Of a stretch of 43,640 bases of DNA, positions 16,352-25,080 are shown piece after piece (position 1 is the first letter of the stretch; each line of letters starts with the position of its first letter). The DNA lies in the NCBI GenBank assembly GCA_016929065.1, contig JAFGJO010000067.1, positions 1 through 43,640 on the forward strand, in the 5' to 3' direction. The position numbers and the translations under genes were made by a program. Origin of the DNA: Spirochaetales bacterium (GTDB taxonomy: Bacteria; Spirochaetota; Spirochaetia; SZUA-6; RPPD01). A model generated the notes under the pieces. It saw nothing but the letters and a program-made list of their open reading frames with translations, did no database searches and had not been told where the DNA came from.

Positions 16352-17078
16352 ATGTGTTGAAAAGCATAAGCTTCTCTTCAAGATCTTTCATGGTTTTGCC
16401 GTATTTTTCCATGACATCCCGGGCTGCATTGACATTTGGATCATCCACAAAGCCGCGGCAGCCGAAGCACCAGAATCCATTGGAAGGGCATTTTGCGCCG
16501 CACCCTGCCCGGATCACCGGCCCAAGACAGATTTCGTTATACTCATACCGGCAGATATTCCCGGCTTTTTTGCACTCAACGCACACCGGATAATCCGGAA
16601 TATTCGGCGTTTTTCCGGCACCAAGGCACCGGATGATATAGGTAAACTCTTTTTTGTCGATTGGACATCCATGTATATAAACATCAACCTTGACAACATC
16701 AGCCACAGACTTTGTCTGCATGGTTGCCAAATGCGGTAATGAAAAATCTTTCGAATAAACCGTTTTCTGCATGTCTTCAAGCGGCCCATGATTCTTCAGT
16801 TTGTTAACGCCGCCTATGGTAGCACATGCTCCAAGGGCGACAAGAATTTTTGCTTTTTCCCGTATTTTCCTGATCCGCTCTTCATCTTCAGGTCGCGTGA
16901 TTGATCCTTCGATAATGGCGATATCATAATCATCACTGTGGTCACTCATTCCTTCTCGCCATTGAACTGGCTCGATAATGGAGAGGAGATCGACAATTTC
17001 TGCTTCAAGATTGACAATCTGCAGCTGACATCCTTCACAACAGGCAAAATCAAATATTGCAACTCGTGGTTTCGACAT
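16350..17078 (-). CDS. hydD: Group 3b [NiFe]-hydrogenase small (delta) subunit
   Basis: A 242-residue electron-transfer subunit that partners HydA. The N-terminal FDFACCEGCQ and the later GACATIGG and HGCPID segments carry the four Cys of the proximal [4Fe-4S] cluster. The C-terminal half has two further Cys groups (CVECKKAGNICRYEYNEICLG, AGCGAKCPSNGFWCFGC) for medial and distal clusters. There is no Tat signal peptide. The start is ATG 17078, not the longer frame: GGAGG lies 7 bases upstream, and the ATG overlaps the hydG stop codon (TAATG). Translation is thus coupled to hydG but separated from hydA by 155 structured bases. Confidence 0.94.
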   Translation of the reverse strand: MSKPRVAIFDFACCEGCQLQIVNLEAEIVDLLSIIEPVQWREGMSDHSDDYDIAIIEGSITRPEDEERIRKIREKAKILVALGACATIGGVNKLKNHGPLEDMQKTVYSKDFSLPHLATMQTKSVADVVKVDVYIHGCPIDKKEFTYIIRCLGAGKTPNIPDYPVCVECKKAGNICRYEYNEICLGPVIRAGCGAKCPSNGFWCFGCRGFVDDPNVNAARDVMEKYGKTMKDLEEKLMLFNT

Positions 17079-17911
17079 TATATCGCCTCCCTGATATTTT
17101 CGATATCCGCATAGGAAAAGACCGGGCCGTCCTGACAGCAGTACAGATTGTTGATCTGACAGTGGCCGCATTTCCCCACACCGCATTTCATGTGGCGTTC
17201 CAGCGACACATAGATATCCTGATGTTTCATGTTGTATTTACGCAGTTCAAGGATGGCAAATTTATACATAACCGGAGGACCGACGATCAGGGCAATGGTT
17301 TTTGCAGGATCAATCTCCACTTTTGAAAACAGTGTAGTGATAACCCCGACATTCCCCGTCCAGCCGTCTTCTGCAATATCTACTGTCTCAAGGACCGTGA
17401 CATCCTTTATTGCAGCCCATTTCTTTAATTCATCAATAAAAAGCCGCTGTGACGGCGTCCGTGTACCGGACAGTATGGTAACCTTGCCGTAATTCTTTCT
17501 GTTCTCCATGACATACTGAATCGCAGACCGGAGCGGGACAATTCCAAGGCCTGCACAGATAAAGACAATGTCTTTCCCCTTCATGGCGGTTTCAACGGGG
17601 AATGTTGTACCAAACGGCCCTCGGATCCCTATCTTTTCTCCCTGTTTCATTGTATGTATTTTATTGGTTACATTTCCGATTTTTCTGATAACCATCTCAA
17701 AGGTCCCGTTTGAACCCGGAGAAGAAGATATGGATATCGGCGCCTCCCCGATTCCGGGCAAAGATACTTCGGCAAACTGTCCCGGCATATGACCCAGCGG
17801 CTTGCCTGAATCGAGCTTGAAACTGAAATACATTTCGGTTTCGGTCATCTGTTTTGCTGCGGTTATGGTCGCATATTCCGGAAGATAAATGTTTGTTGCT
17901 CCTGATGCCAT
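17078..17911 (-). CDS. hydG: Hydrogenase gamma subunit, FAD/NAD(P)-binding reductase
   Basis: A 277-residue ferredoxin-NADP reductase-type subunit linking the hydrogenase to NAD(P)(H). The FAD-binding domain shows APISISSSPG (RxYS-like region here degenerate to PISIS) and GIRGPFG; the nucleotide domain shows FICAGLGIVPLRSAIQ; the C-terminal CGVGKCGHCQ...CCQDGP binds a [2Fe-2S] cluster as in dihydroorotate dehydrogenase electron-transfer subunits. The true start is ATG 17911, one base after the hydB stop and 8 bases after GGAGG; the 31 codons of the longer frame overlap hydB. The name follows the Pyrococcus operon and is unrelated to the radical-SAM HydG. Confidence 0.93.
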   Translation of the reverse strand: MASGATNIYLPEYATITAAKQMTETEMYFSFKLDSGKPLGHMPGQFAEVSLPGIGEAPISISSSPGSNGTFEMVIRKIGNVTNKIHTMKQGEKIGIRGPFGTTFPVETAMKGKDIVFICAGLGIVPLRSAIQYVMENRKNYGKVTILSGTRTPSQRLFIDELKKWAAIKDVTVLETVDIAEDGWTGNVGVITTLFSKVEIDPAKTIALIVGPPVMYKFAILELRKYNMKHQDIYVSLERHMKCGVGKCGHCQINNLYCCQDGPVFSYADIENIREAI

Positions 17912-17912
17912 A

Positions 17913-18932
17913 TTACGCCTCCGCCACTGCATTGAATATTTCAACCGGGTTTGCAATGCGTGCAACACACGCAGAAATACACCGGCCGCATCCGACACAG
18001 GCAATTTCTCCTATTTTTTCCGGAACATATTTGCCTTTACGATAATATCTGTGACGGTACCGGTCACTTTTATTTTTTCTGAAATTATGGTCACCGGCGA
18101 CTGTGGCAAAGTTTTCTATCATGCACCCGTCCCAGCTTCTTGTCCGTTCGCCGCTTTTAAGATCCCAGCCAAAATCATCCTGCACATCAAAGCAATAACA
18201 GGTGGGGCAAACCAGATTACATGATCCGCAGCTAAAGCATTTTTCAGCTTTTTCATTCCAGATTTTATGATCATATGCTTTCCCGAGTGCTGCGGGAAGC
18301 TCATTCACATTTGCTTTTAACAGCTGCTTTTTCAGCAGCTCCCTGTTCTTTTTCCATTTCTCGCTGCGTTTTGAAATATCAGCAGCCTGCGCATCAACTG
18401 CATTCTCCATCAAAGACAAAAGCTTTTTCCCCTTGTCTGAACCAGATTCGACGAGGTAGTCACTTCCTGTTTTTGTTACCAAAAGATCAAATCCTTTTTC
18501 AACATGATCAAACCCCAAAAAGCCCGAGAATGCATTTTCAGATATATTTTCCACATCACAGACGATAATCGTTGCTGCATTTCTTCTGGTTTGATAATAC
18601 ACATCATTATTTTTCATCGAAAACAATACATCAAGCTGTCGAATCGCAACAAAATCATACGGATGCACGCCAAACAGGATAAACGGTTCACCATCAACCG
18701 AGCTGTTGAAGCCTGATTCGCCAAATGAAAACAGCTGTTCAGTGGATGGCAGAAAATATTTCTTCGGCGGAAGGATCGTGATATCGTAATCGAGACGAAG
18801 ATTCTCGGCCTTTAAAAGTGCCCCGAATTCATATTTATCATCTTTTGACTGAACTCCAAACACTTTTTGCAGTCCTATAAGTTTTTCAACCCATTTCTCA
18901 AAATCCTTTTGGGATACTTTTTTAGTTCCCAT
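17913..18932 (-). CDS. hydB: Hydrogenase beta subunit, dicluster iron-sulfur protein
   Basis: A 339-residue subunit like HydB of sulfhydrogenase and subunit A of anaerobic sulfite reductase. It carries two C-terminal [4Fe-4S] motifs: CFSCGSCNLVCPTCYC and CVGCGRCISACVARIANP. It relays electrons between HydD and the flavin subunit HydG, or to ferredoxin-like partners. The start ATG 18932 has GGGAGG 5 bases upstream and overlaps the end of rex by 11 bases. The longer frame, starting at 18971, would run deep into rex and lacks a ribosome site. First enzyme gene of the operon. Confidence 0.93.
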   Translation of the reverse strand: MGTKKVSQKDFEKWVEKLIGLQKVFGVQSKDDKYEFGALLKAENLRLDYDITILPPKKYFLPSTEQLFSFGESGFNSSVDGEPFILFGVHPYDFVAIRQLDVLFSMKNNDVYYQTRRNAATIIVCDVENISENAFSGFLGFDHVEKGFDLLVTKTGSDYLVESGSDKGKKLLSLMENAVDAQAADISKRSEKWKKNRELLKKQLLKANVNELPAALGKAYDHKIWNEKAEKCFSCGSCNLVCPTCYCFDVQDDFGWDLKSGERTRSWDGCMIENFATVAGDHNFRKNKSDRYRHRYYRKGKYVPEKIGEIACVGCGRCISACVARIANPVEIFNAVAEA

Positions 18933-19614
18933 ACGACCTCCCTTCATCGGCAGATAAAATATTATTGCCATTATTCTTGATACTTGTTATTTGAAATGAT
19001 AATTTCATAAGATCAATAATTATTCTTGAATTGACCAATGCGACATATTCCGGGACATGCAGCATCGTGACAGAGAGATTCAATATTCCTGTTACCCCTG
19101 CTGTAACAAGTTTGTCGGCAACATCCTGTGCTGCTTCTGCAGGGACTGCGACAATCCCGACAGTGATTGCCTGTTTTTGAATTACTGCAGACAGTTCCGA
19201 AATGCACTGTATTGTATAGTCATCGATTTTTGTTCCGATCAGCTGCGGATTTGCATCGAATATTGATGTTATGACAAAGCCCTGTTTTCTGAATTCCTGA
19301 TGCAAAAGCAATGCCCTGCCGAAATTTCCTGCTCCGATTATGACAGCAGAACATGGTGTGGAAATACCAATCACCGCTTCCAGTGTGCTGACAAGGTCGT
19401 TGATATGATAACCCCTTTTTGAAATACCCTTGTATTCAGAAAGATAGGAAATATCCTGTCGTACCGTCGAGCTGGTAAGTTCCAAAGCAGCTGCAATTTC
19501 CTTTGAAGAAATCCATTGCCCGGTGGTGGAAGAAGAGATCATCCTCAAATACATGTAATACTTTGTGAGACGTTCAACAACAAATGGCGAAACACGGGAA
19601 TTGGCTTTTAACAT
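18922..19614 (-). CDS. rex: Redox-sensing transcriptional repressor Rex
   Basis: A 230-residue Rex. The N-terminal winged helix (VVERLTKYYMYLRMI; ISSKEIAAALELTSSTVRQDISYL) binds DNA. The Rossmann domain (VIIGAGNFGRALL, GAGNFG at 94-99) senses the NADH/NAD+ ratio; NADH releases it from DNA. It is the first gene of the hydrogenase operon and overlaps hydB by 11 bases. Because the hydrogenase itself uses NAD(P)(H), this makes a feedback loop: high NADH lifts repression of an H2-forming enzyme that could reoxidise it. A Rex-like operator overlaps its promoter. No Shine-Dalgarno site precedes ATG 19614, and the -10 box ends 9 bases away, so the mRNA is probably leaderless. Confidence 0.96.
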   Translation of the reverse strand: MLKANSRVSPFVVERLTKYYMYLRMISSSTTGQWISSKEIAAALELTSSTVRQDISYLSEYKGISKRGYHINDLVSTLEAVIGISTPCSAVIIGAGNFGRALLLHQEFRKQGFVITSIFDANPQLIGTKIDDYTIQCISELSAVIQKQAITVGIVAVPAEAAQDVADKLVTAGVTGILNLSVTMLHVPEYVALVNSRIIIDLMKLSFQITSIKNNGNNILSADEGRSYGN

Positions 19615-19623
19615 TGTTATGGC

Positions 19624-19652
19624 ATTATAGTAGTAGAATAAAAAATTGTCAA
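19624..19652 (-). promoter_or_regulatory. Consensus promoter of the rex-hydrogenase operon
   Basis: Minus-strand TTGACA (19652-19647), 17-base spacer, TATAAT (19629-19624): a perfect sigma-70 consensus. Only 9 bases lie between the -10 box and the rex ATG. Confidence 0.9.
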
Positions 19653-19663
19653 ATTCTTAACGT
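19646..19663. promoter_or_regulatory. Rex-type operator over the -35 box
   Basis: TTGTCAAATTCTTAACGT matches the known clostridial/thermotogal Rex consensus TTGTTAA-N4-TTAACAA at 11 of 14 defined bases. It covers the -35 hexamer of the rex promoter, the place expected for repression by Rex itself. Confidence 0.7.
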
Positions 19664-19799
19664 ATTAATTTTCAAGTTTATTATATTACCTTAGTATAAC
19701 TGAAAGCTGTTGAAAATGGAATTATAATTGAAATAAAGTTCTGTTATCACAGGCTGAAATACTGTATTATAACGGTTGACTATGTATTCGGAGAAACAA

Positions 19800-21776
19800 A
19801 TGAAAACACAAAACCAATGTATCCGTTTTTTTATATTACTGATGCTCTTTTTTTTCACGATGCCCGTATTTTCGGAAACCATAGCTCCGGAAGATGAACT
19901 CTGGACATATCTTGTCCGTCAAAGCAGCCAATGGTTTGCTCAGTATACATCATCCAGCAGATCCGGATCTGCCAGAGACTGGAAGGAACCTGTTCAGCGG
20001 GCATTTGACAAACTGACAAAAAACGGTCCCGAGCCCGGAACGTGCCATAAATGGGCGATTATCCAAGATCCATCTTTTAATGCTGCCTGTTTTCCGGGCG
20101 GTGAGATCATCATCAATGAAGGAGTACTTTCGTTTCTTGACCAGATTATTACCGACAAAAAAACGTTTCACTCCGAAAAAATAGATTCCATGAGTCTTTC
20201 ACAGCTCCGCGAAGAACTTATTGCCCCTATCCTCGCCCATGAACTGGGGCATTACTACAACAGGCATATGATTGCGTTTTTAAAAGCAAAATGGCAGCTT
20301 GAGAAAACTGCACCGGAAACACTTGATTTGTCCCTCATGCGGTATTCACAAAAAAATGAATTTGAGGCGGATTACACGGGATACCTGCTGCTGCAAAAAG
20401 GAGGATATGATCCCAGGATCATGATCCAGACACTTGAAATTCTGAATATGGTTTCCCGGGAATCATCCAAATATTATACTGACAGCGGTTTCAACATCTA
20501 TTTTCTCACCCATCCGACACCTCATACGCGCCTGGCCGTGTTTTCAGACCTCGTATCTGACTATCACAAGGAAGCGGCCTCTCTTGAACAGGCGTTTTCG
20601 GATATACAGCTCGGCGTCAATCTGTATCACGCGCTGCAGTCGGTTGAAGACGCTTTGAAGAATCATCCGGAAAATATTTATTTAATGACAGAAAAATCAA
20701 TCGTATTGCATAAAATATGGATTTTAAGCGCATCGTTGTATGACCTCAAACTGCGTGGCATCATTGAAACACCGTTGTTTTATGACAAAATGGTATACGA
20801 TACCACAGAATCGCGTGATCCTGAAAAAAAACTCCCCGGGGATCAACTGCTCTGGACTGCAGCAAAAAAATCCTACGAAACAATTATCGCAAAATCGCCT
20901 GCTCCCGGGATTCTCTCCAATTATGCACTGCTCTTATGTTATTCCCCAAAACCGGAAGATGAAACAAGATCCAAAGAATTTGCGCGCAGAGCACTTCGCG
21001 GCAGCATGGACGCGTCCTATCTGAACAATCTCGCGGTCGTTCTGTTTTTGGTTAATGAAAAAGATGAATCAATCAAAATACTGAAAGATCTGTCCCTTCA
21101 GTTTGATAAAAAATATACCAAGCTTGCCGACGAAGCAACATCAACACATTATTCGTCAAGTACGCTCAAAGAACTTGAAAAAGAGTTTCTTATGCACCAG
21201 GCAGCAAACAGGGAATTTGTTCTTACCGATTTCACTCCCCTGCTCAATCTTTCCGCAGCATACTGGCTGACCGGGAAAAACGCCGAAAGTAAAGCAGCGG
21301 CATTTGAATACCTGAGCCGGTATGAATCCAGTTCAGACTGGGCTGTATGGCTGATGGGACTGACAAACACATCCATTCCTTTAAGCGAAAATAAAAAAGC
21401 GTTTACAGTGAAGGCAATAACTGTCAATGAGAGTATTGAACAGCTGGTGAGCGCGTGGGGAAAACCTTCGTCCATTACAGAACGAAAGGACGATTCGTTT
21501 ACCGAAATTTGGCATTATGATTCTTTACAAATTGAGGTGACCATCGAGTTCGGTTCCATTATTCTGATTACCCTCAAGGAAAAATGCCCCCTTACAATCA
21601 GCAATGCGTTCAGGGTAGGGTCTTCCCGTCAGGAGATAGAAAAGTTCACCGGCGATTACAACAGATTGACGCGCACACACACCGTGTACGAAGGCAGACA
21701 GAATTGTGCTGTCCAGTACATCCTGGGAACCGCAGTTGAAATCGTGCTGTTTCCTTCAGGGACCGCATCGCCATAA
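19800..21776 (+). CDS. Secreted M48 metallopeptidase with TPR-like region (BepA-like)
   Basis: A 658-residue exported protein. It starts with a signal peptide (MKTQNQCIRF then a long hydrophobic core, cut near VFSE). The zinc site is HELGH (147-151) with the third ligand in NEFEAD (186-191), as in family M48. Residues about 260-520 look like TPR helices. The C-terminal part (about 550-640) has a WGKPSSI...WHYDSLQ pattern resembling BamE/SmpA-type domains. E. coli BepA, an M48-TPR protein, works on outer-membrane protein assembly, so a related envelope role is a reasonable inference. I chose ATG 19800 (GGAG 8 bases upstream) rather than the TTG at 19776. It runs head-on into dnaE with only 4 bases between the stops and no terminator. 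Confidence 0.85.
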   Translation: MKTQNQCIRFFILLMLFFFTMPVFSETIAPEDELWTYLVRQSSQWFAQYTSSSRSGSARDWKEPVQRAFDKLTKNGPEPGTCHKWAIIQDPSFNAACFPGGEIIINEGVLSFLDQIITDKKTFHSEKIDSMSLSQLREELIAPILAHELGHYYNRHMIAFLKAKWQLEKTAPETLDLSLMRYSQKNEFEADYTGYLLLQKGGYDPRIMIQTLEILNMVSRESSKYYTDSGFNIYFLTHPTPHTRLAVFSDLVSDYHKEAASLEQAFSDIQLGVNLYHALQSVEDALKNHPENIYLMTEKSIVLHKIWILSASLYDLKLRGIIETPLFYDKMVYDTTESRDPEKKLPGDQLLWTAAKKSYETIIAKSPAPGILSNYALLLCYSPKPEDETRSKEFARRALRGSMDASYLNNLAVVLFLVNEKDESIKILKDLSLQFDKKYTKLADEATSTHYSSSTLKELEKEFLMHQAANREFVLTDFTPLLNLSAAYWLTGKNAESKAAAFEYLSRYESSSDWAVWLMGLTNTSIPLSENKKAFTVKAITVNESIEQLVSAWGKPSSITERKDDSFTEIWHYDSLQIEVTIEFGSIILITLKEKCPLTISNAFRVGSSRQEIEKFTGDYNRLTRTHTVYEGRQNCAVQYILGTAVEIVLFPSGTASP

Positions 21777-21780
21777 CGCA

Positions 21781-24700
21781 TCAGCCCCGGGAATGCATGG
21801 CCTGAAGACCCTGCGGATGTGCAGCTCCTCCCGCTTTCAGGGAACCGGTATTCCGGGTAAGACGGCACAGATCCTCCAGCTGCAGGCTGTATGCACCATA
21901 TTCGCAGAGCACCCGCCCGACAACAAGAAATGCTGTTCCGGTTTCGATAAAAAGACGGATGCGCTGGTAGACATCCGGAAACACCACGGTCTCAAAAATA
22001 TTCTCCTCATCCTCAAAGCTTAAGAACATCATCTGTTTTTTGTTTTTCGTCTGCACCTCTTTTCCGGTCACCAGTGTTCCTGCAATCCCGATTCTCTGGT
22101 TGAGATGGCTTTCGATCATGCAGGAGGGAATGATGCGGATTCCGGGAAAATACGCCGCCACAGTGTGAAGCCGGGGCCGGAAAACCGATACCGGATGTCG
22201 TGACAAAATAAGGCCCAATGTTGCCACTTCATCCCGCAGCCGGGTCTGAACTGAATATTCACCGATCGTGGAGGGAACATGAGGGGGAAACAGCATGCAA
22301 CCGAACCGGTCGCTTTGTGCGGCAATCCAGAAAAGCATGGGGCGGGTCGCATCCCCGGCAATTGTATCAAGAGCACCGGAACGGATGCAGATGCGCAGGT
22401 CCTGGTACAACGGCCGGGTGCGGTGTAAAAAATCATCGAAACTGACAAACGCTCCGTTCTGTGCCCGCTCCTCGATCAGTTGAAATATCCAGGGTGAGCG
22501 CACCTCGCACAAATATCCGAGCCCCAGCCGGAAAACTCCCGGGGCTTCAATACTGCACCGGAAGCCGCTCTTGTTGATGTCCGGGCCCCGCAGCGTAAAG
22601 CCCATCCGCCGGACCTCGTTTACATACGTCTGCAGGGAATAAAATCCGCCGCCATTATTGATGACCGAGAGCATGAACTCCAGCGGAAAGTGTTTTTTTA
22701 AATAGGCGAGCCGAAAAGAAACCTGCGCGTAAGAGGCGCTGTGGGCCTTGCAGAACGAATACCCGTCAAAGGAGAGCACCATCTCCCAGACTGTTTTTAT
22801 TTCCCTGTCTGACAGCCCCTGCTGCCTCGCGCCGATATAAAATCGCCGAAAAAACAATGCAAGCTTTTCTTTCCCCGCCTTTTTTGAGAGCACCTTTCGA
22901 AGCATATCCGCCTCGGAAGCGGAAAATCCCGCAGCGGCAATCGCCACACGGGCGACATCTTCCTGATACACCATAATCCCGAATGTCTCGGAGAGAGTTT
23001 CTTCCACCAGAGGATGCAGTTTCTCCCACTGTTTGCCGTGAAGCCGCTCGACAAATTCATTGATATAGCGGTTTGCCGCCGGACGGATTATGGAGCTTGC
23101 GATAATGAGTTTTTCGTAATCGGCCTGCTGCATTTTTTTCAACAGCTGGCGTGTGGCGGGAGATTCAATATAAAAGATACCCACGGTATTTCCGTCCTCG
23201 ACAAGCGCCCTGGTTTCCCGGTCATCAAAACATGAAAAACTGTGCCAGCGGATTCCTGCCCGGTGCCGCCTGTTCACCAGACGGATAGTATCGCGCAGGA
23301 CACCCAGTGACCGGTTCCCCAATAGATCTATCTTTACAAGTCCTGCATCCTCTGTCGCGTCTTTTTCCCAGGCAATCACCGGATAACCGAGCGGCGACAC
23401 CTGGTAATGGGTATACTGCGTCAGCGGCCCGGGGGTGATAACCACGCCGCCGGGATGCGTTCCGATATACCGGGGGATTCCCCGTAATTGCCGCGCTGCC
23501 TGCAGTATGTGGTTGGGAATTTTGTCGAACATCCCCGCACAGGCAAAGTGCACAATTCTGGATATTTCACTCTCCGGCAGGCCGAATGCCTTTGCCGGCT
23601 CGCGGACCGATGAGCGCGGGCCAAAGGTGACATGGTCGGCGACAATCCCTGAATGACCGGCATAATGGGTAAAAACATAGTTGAGCGCTTTTTCCCGTTC
23701 ATCCCAGGGAAAATCGACATCAATATCAGGGGGATCTTTGCGGCCGCGGTTCAAAAAGCGCTCAAAGAAAAGATTATAGCGCAGCGGATCAACATGGGTG
23801 ATACCGAGCAGATACGAGACGATGCTCGAAGCCGCGCTCCCCCTTCCGCACGTACGCGGACAACGCGAGACAATATCGTTCACGACAAGAAAGTAGGCGG
23901 CAAACCCCTTTTCCCGGATTATGGACAGTTCATAATCAAGGCGCGTGCGGATAGCGGGTGTTTCTTCACCATAACGCCGGCTGATCCCGCGGGAACACAA
24001 CACGGAAAGTTTTTCAAAGGAAACAGCATCGGGATGTCCGCCAAACCGGGGAAAAACAGGGACAGGACTTATAATACCGTCAGTGGACGCGGTTTCGTAT
24101 AACCGCTGCGTGTTTGCTATTGCATCAGGAACCGCATTGTAGAAAGTCTGAATTTCTGCAGGAGAGGGAATAAAACATGAGGTTGTTTCCGGCTCAAGGG
24201 AGTCAATGCGGTCAAGCGTGACACAGCGGTCAATTGATCGAAGCAGGCGCAGCGTTTCCCGTTCTTCGCGGGTCCGGACAGTTCCGCCGGCCAGGGCAAA
24301 AAGCGGCAGCTTCTGCTGCCGGCCCCACGAGGCCAGGGCAGCGAAGGGTTTTCCGTACACAAGCCCGACGCCAAGCCGTTCCCGGCCGGCAGCAGCCAGG
24401 GCCAAGAGGACATCGGGGTGTTCTGATACCAGATACAGCCCCTCCCATCCGTTTTTTATCAGGTCATCAAGCACATCCGGCCCATGCGCCCTCCCGCCCT
24501 GCACAGACAGAAACGGCGGAAGCATCTCCTTTTCCGGAAAATACTCACGAAGCGTTTTTGCAACCAGGATACGGCTTAAAATGCCGCAGAGACGCTGATA
24601 TCCCGTCAAATTTAAAACATATGCAGTAAAAAGCTCTCTCTCCCCGATTGCGATCACGGAACCGGCCAGGGGCCGCATGTTGTGTTCCCGGGCACTTTTT

Positions 24701-24858
24701 AAAAAGCGGATGAGTCCATAAAAATTGTTGATATCGGCAAGCCCGATGTATTTCCATCCCTGGACGGCAGCAAAACTGCACAACTGTTCGGGAGTCAAAA
24801 GCCCGCGAAGCAATGAGAAACAAGAGCGGAGAGAAACAGGGCCGCAGTCTGTATGCAT
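21781..24858 (-). CDS. dnaE: Short DNA polymerase III alpha subunit (DnaE-like, possibly error-prone)
   Basis: A 1025-residue C-family polymerase. Order: PHP domain (1 to about 200), palm and fingers with GRGSAASSIVSYLLG, the catalytic pair PDIDVDF (377-383) and third Asp in KIDLLG (511), the THPGGVVI segment, a helix-hairpin-helix region, and a C-terminal OB fold (about 900-1000). The PHP metal motifs are degraded: the usual HxHTEYS and TDHG become MHTDCGPVS and ADINN, so proofreading-type phosphoesterase activity is unlikely. It is shorter than replicative DnaE1 (about 1160) and close in size to DnaE2/ImuC. I chose ATG 24858 (GAGGA 8 bases upstream) over the GTG at 24873. No imuA/imuB neighbour is seen. 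A palindrome over its promoter suggests damage-inducible or other repressed expression. Confidence 0.88.
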   Translation of the reverse strand: MHTDCGPVSLRSCFSLLRGLLTPEQLCSFAAVQGWKYIGLADINNFYGLIRFLKSAREHNMRPLAGSVIAIGERELFTAYVLNLTGYQRLCGILSRILVAKTLREYFPEKEMLPPFLSVQGGRAHGPDVLDDLIKNGWEGLYLVSEHPDVLLALAAAGRERLGVGLVYGKPFAALASWGRQQKLPLFALAGGTVRTREERETLRLLRSIDRCVTLDRIDSLEPETTSCFIPSPAEIQTFYNAVPDAIANTQRLYETASTDGIISPVPVFPRFGGHPDAVSFEKLSVLCSRGISRRYGEETPAIRTRLDYELSIIREKGFAAYFLVVNDIVSRCPRTCGRGSAASSIVSYLLGITHVDPLRYNLFFERFLNRGRKDPPDIDVDFPWDEREKALNYVFTHYAGHSGIVADHVTFGPRSSVREPAKAFGLPESEISRIVHFACAGMFDKIPNHILQAARQLRGIPRYIGTHPGGVVITPGPLTQYTHYQVSPLGYPVIAWEKDATEDAGLVKIDLLGNRSLGVLRDTIRLVNRRHRAGIRWHSFSCFDDRETRALVEDGNTVGIFYIESPATRQLLKKMQQADYEKLIIASSIIRPAANRYINEFVERLHGKQWEKLHPLVEETLSETFGIMVYQEDVARVAIAAAGFSASEADMLRKVLSKKAGKEKLALFFRRFYIGARQQGLSDREIKTVWEMVLSFDGYSFCKAHSASYAQVSFRLAYLKKHFPLEFMLSVINNGGGFYSLQTYVNEVRRMGFTLRGPDINKSGFRCSIEAPGVFRLGLGYLCEVRSPWIFQLIEERAQNGAFVSFDDFLHRTRPLYQDLRICIRSGALDTIAGDATRPMLFWIAAQSDRFGCMLFPPHVPSTIGEYSVQTRLRDEVATLGLILSRHPVSVFRPRLHTVAAYFPGIRIIPSCMIESHLNQRIGIAGTLVTGKEVQTKNKKQMMFLSFEDEENIFETVVFPDVYQRIRLFIETGTAFLVVGRVLCEYGAYSLQLEDLCRLTRNTGSLKAGGAAHPQGLQAMHSRG

Positions 24859-24885
24859 AAAGTATATCCTCACACTTTCATTTTA

Positions 24886-24921
24886 CTATACATTTGTATA
24901 GCTTTCAAGAAAAAGAGTCAA
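24886..24921 (-). promoter_or_regulatory. dnaE promoter with overlapping palindromic operator
   Basis: Minus-strand TTGACT (24921-24916) and a -10 region lying within the palindrome CTATACATTTGTATAG (24886-24901; arms CTATAC/GTATAG around 4 bases). Its size and CT-N12-AG ends resemble proteobacterial SOS boxes (CTGT-N8-ACAG). The repressor is not known. Confidence 0.55.
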
Positions 24922-24974
24922 CAGACAGGAAAATCCGTGAAATCCACCATTGTTTGTTTTTAAAACAATCATAC

Positions 24975-25003
24975 TTGACAGTACAAACCATCAGTCTTAA
25001 TCT
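24975..25003 (+). promoter_or_regulatory. Promoter of the DUF5684-like membrane protein gene
   Basis: TTGACA (24975-24980), 17-base spacer, TAATCT (24998-25003). A 10-bp dyad AACCATCAGT/ACTGATGGTT (24986-24995 and 25018-25027) brackets the -10 box and the transcript start. Confidence 0.65.
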
Positions 25004-25080
25004 GTGTAAAGGAATACACTGATGGTTAATGCAGCGAAACAGGGCGGCATGCACTTGACTGTCGACACCGAGGAGCATCT

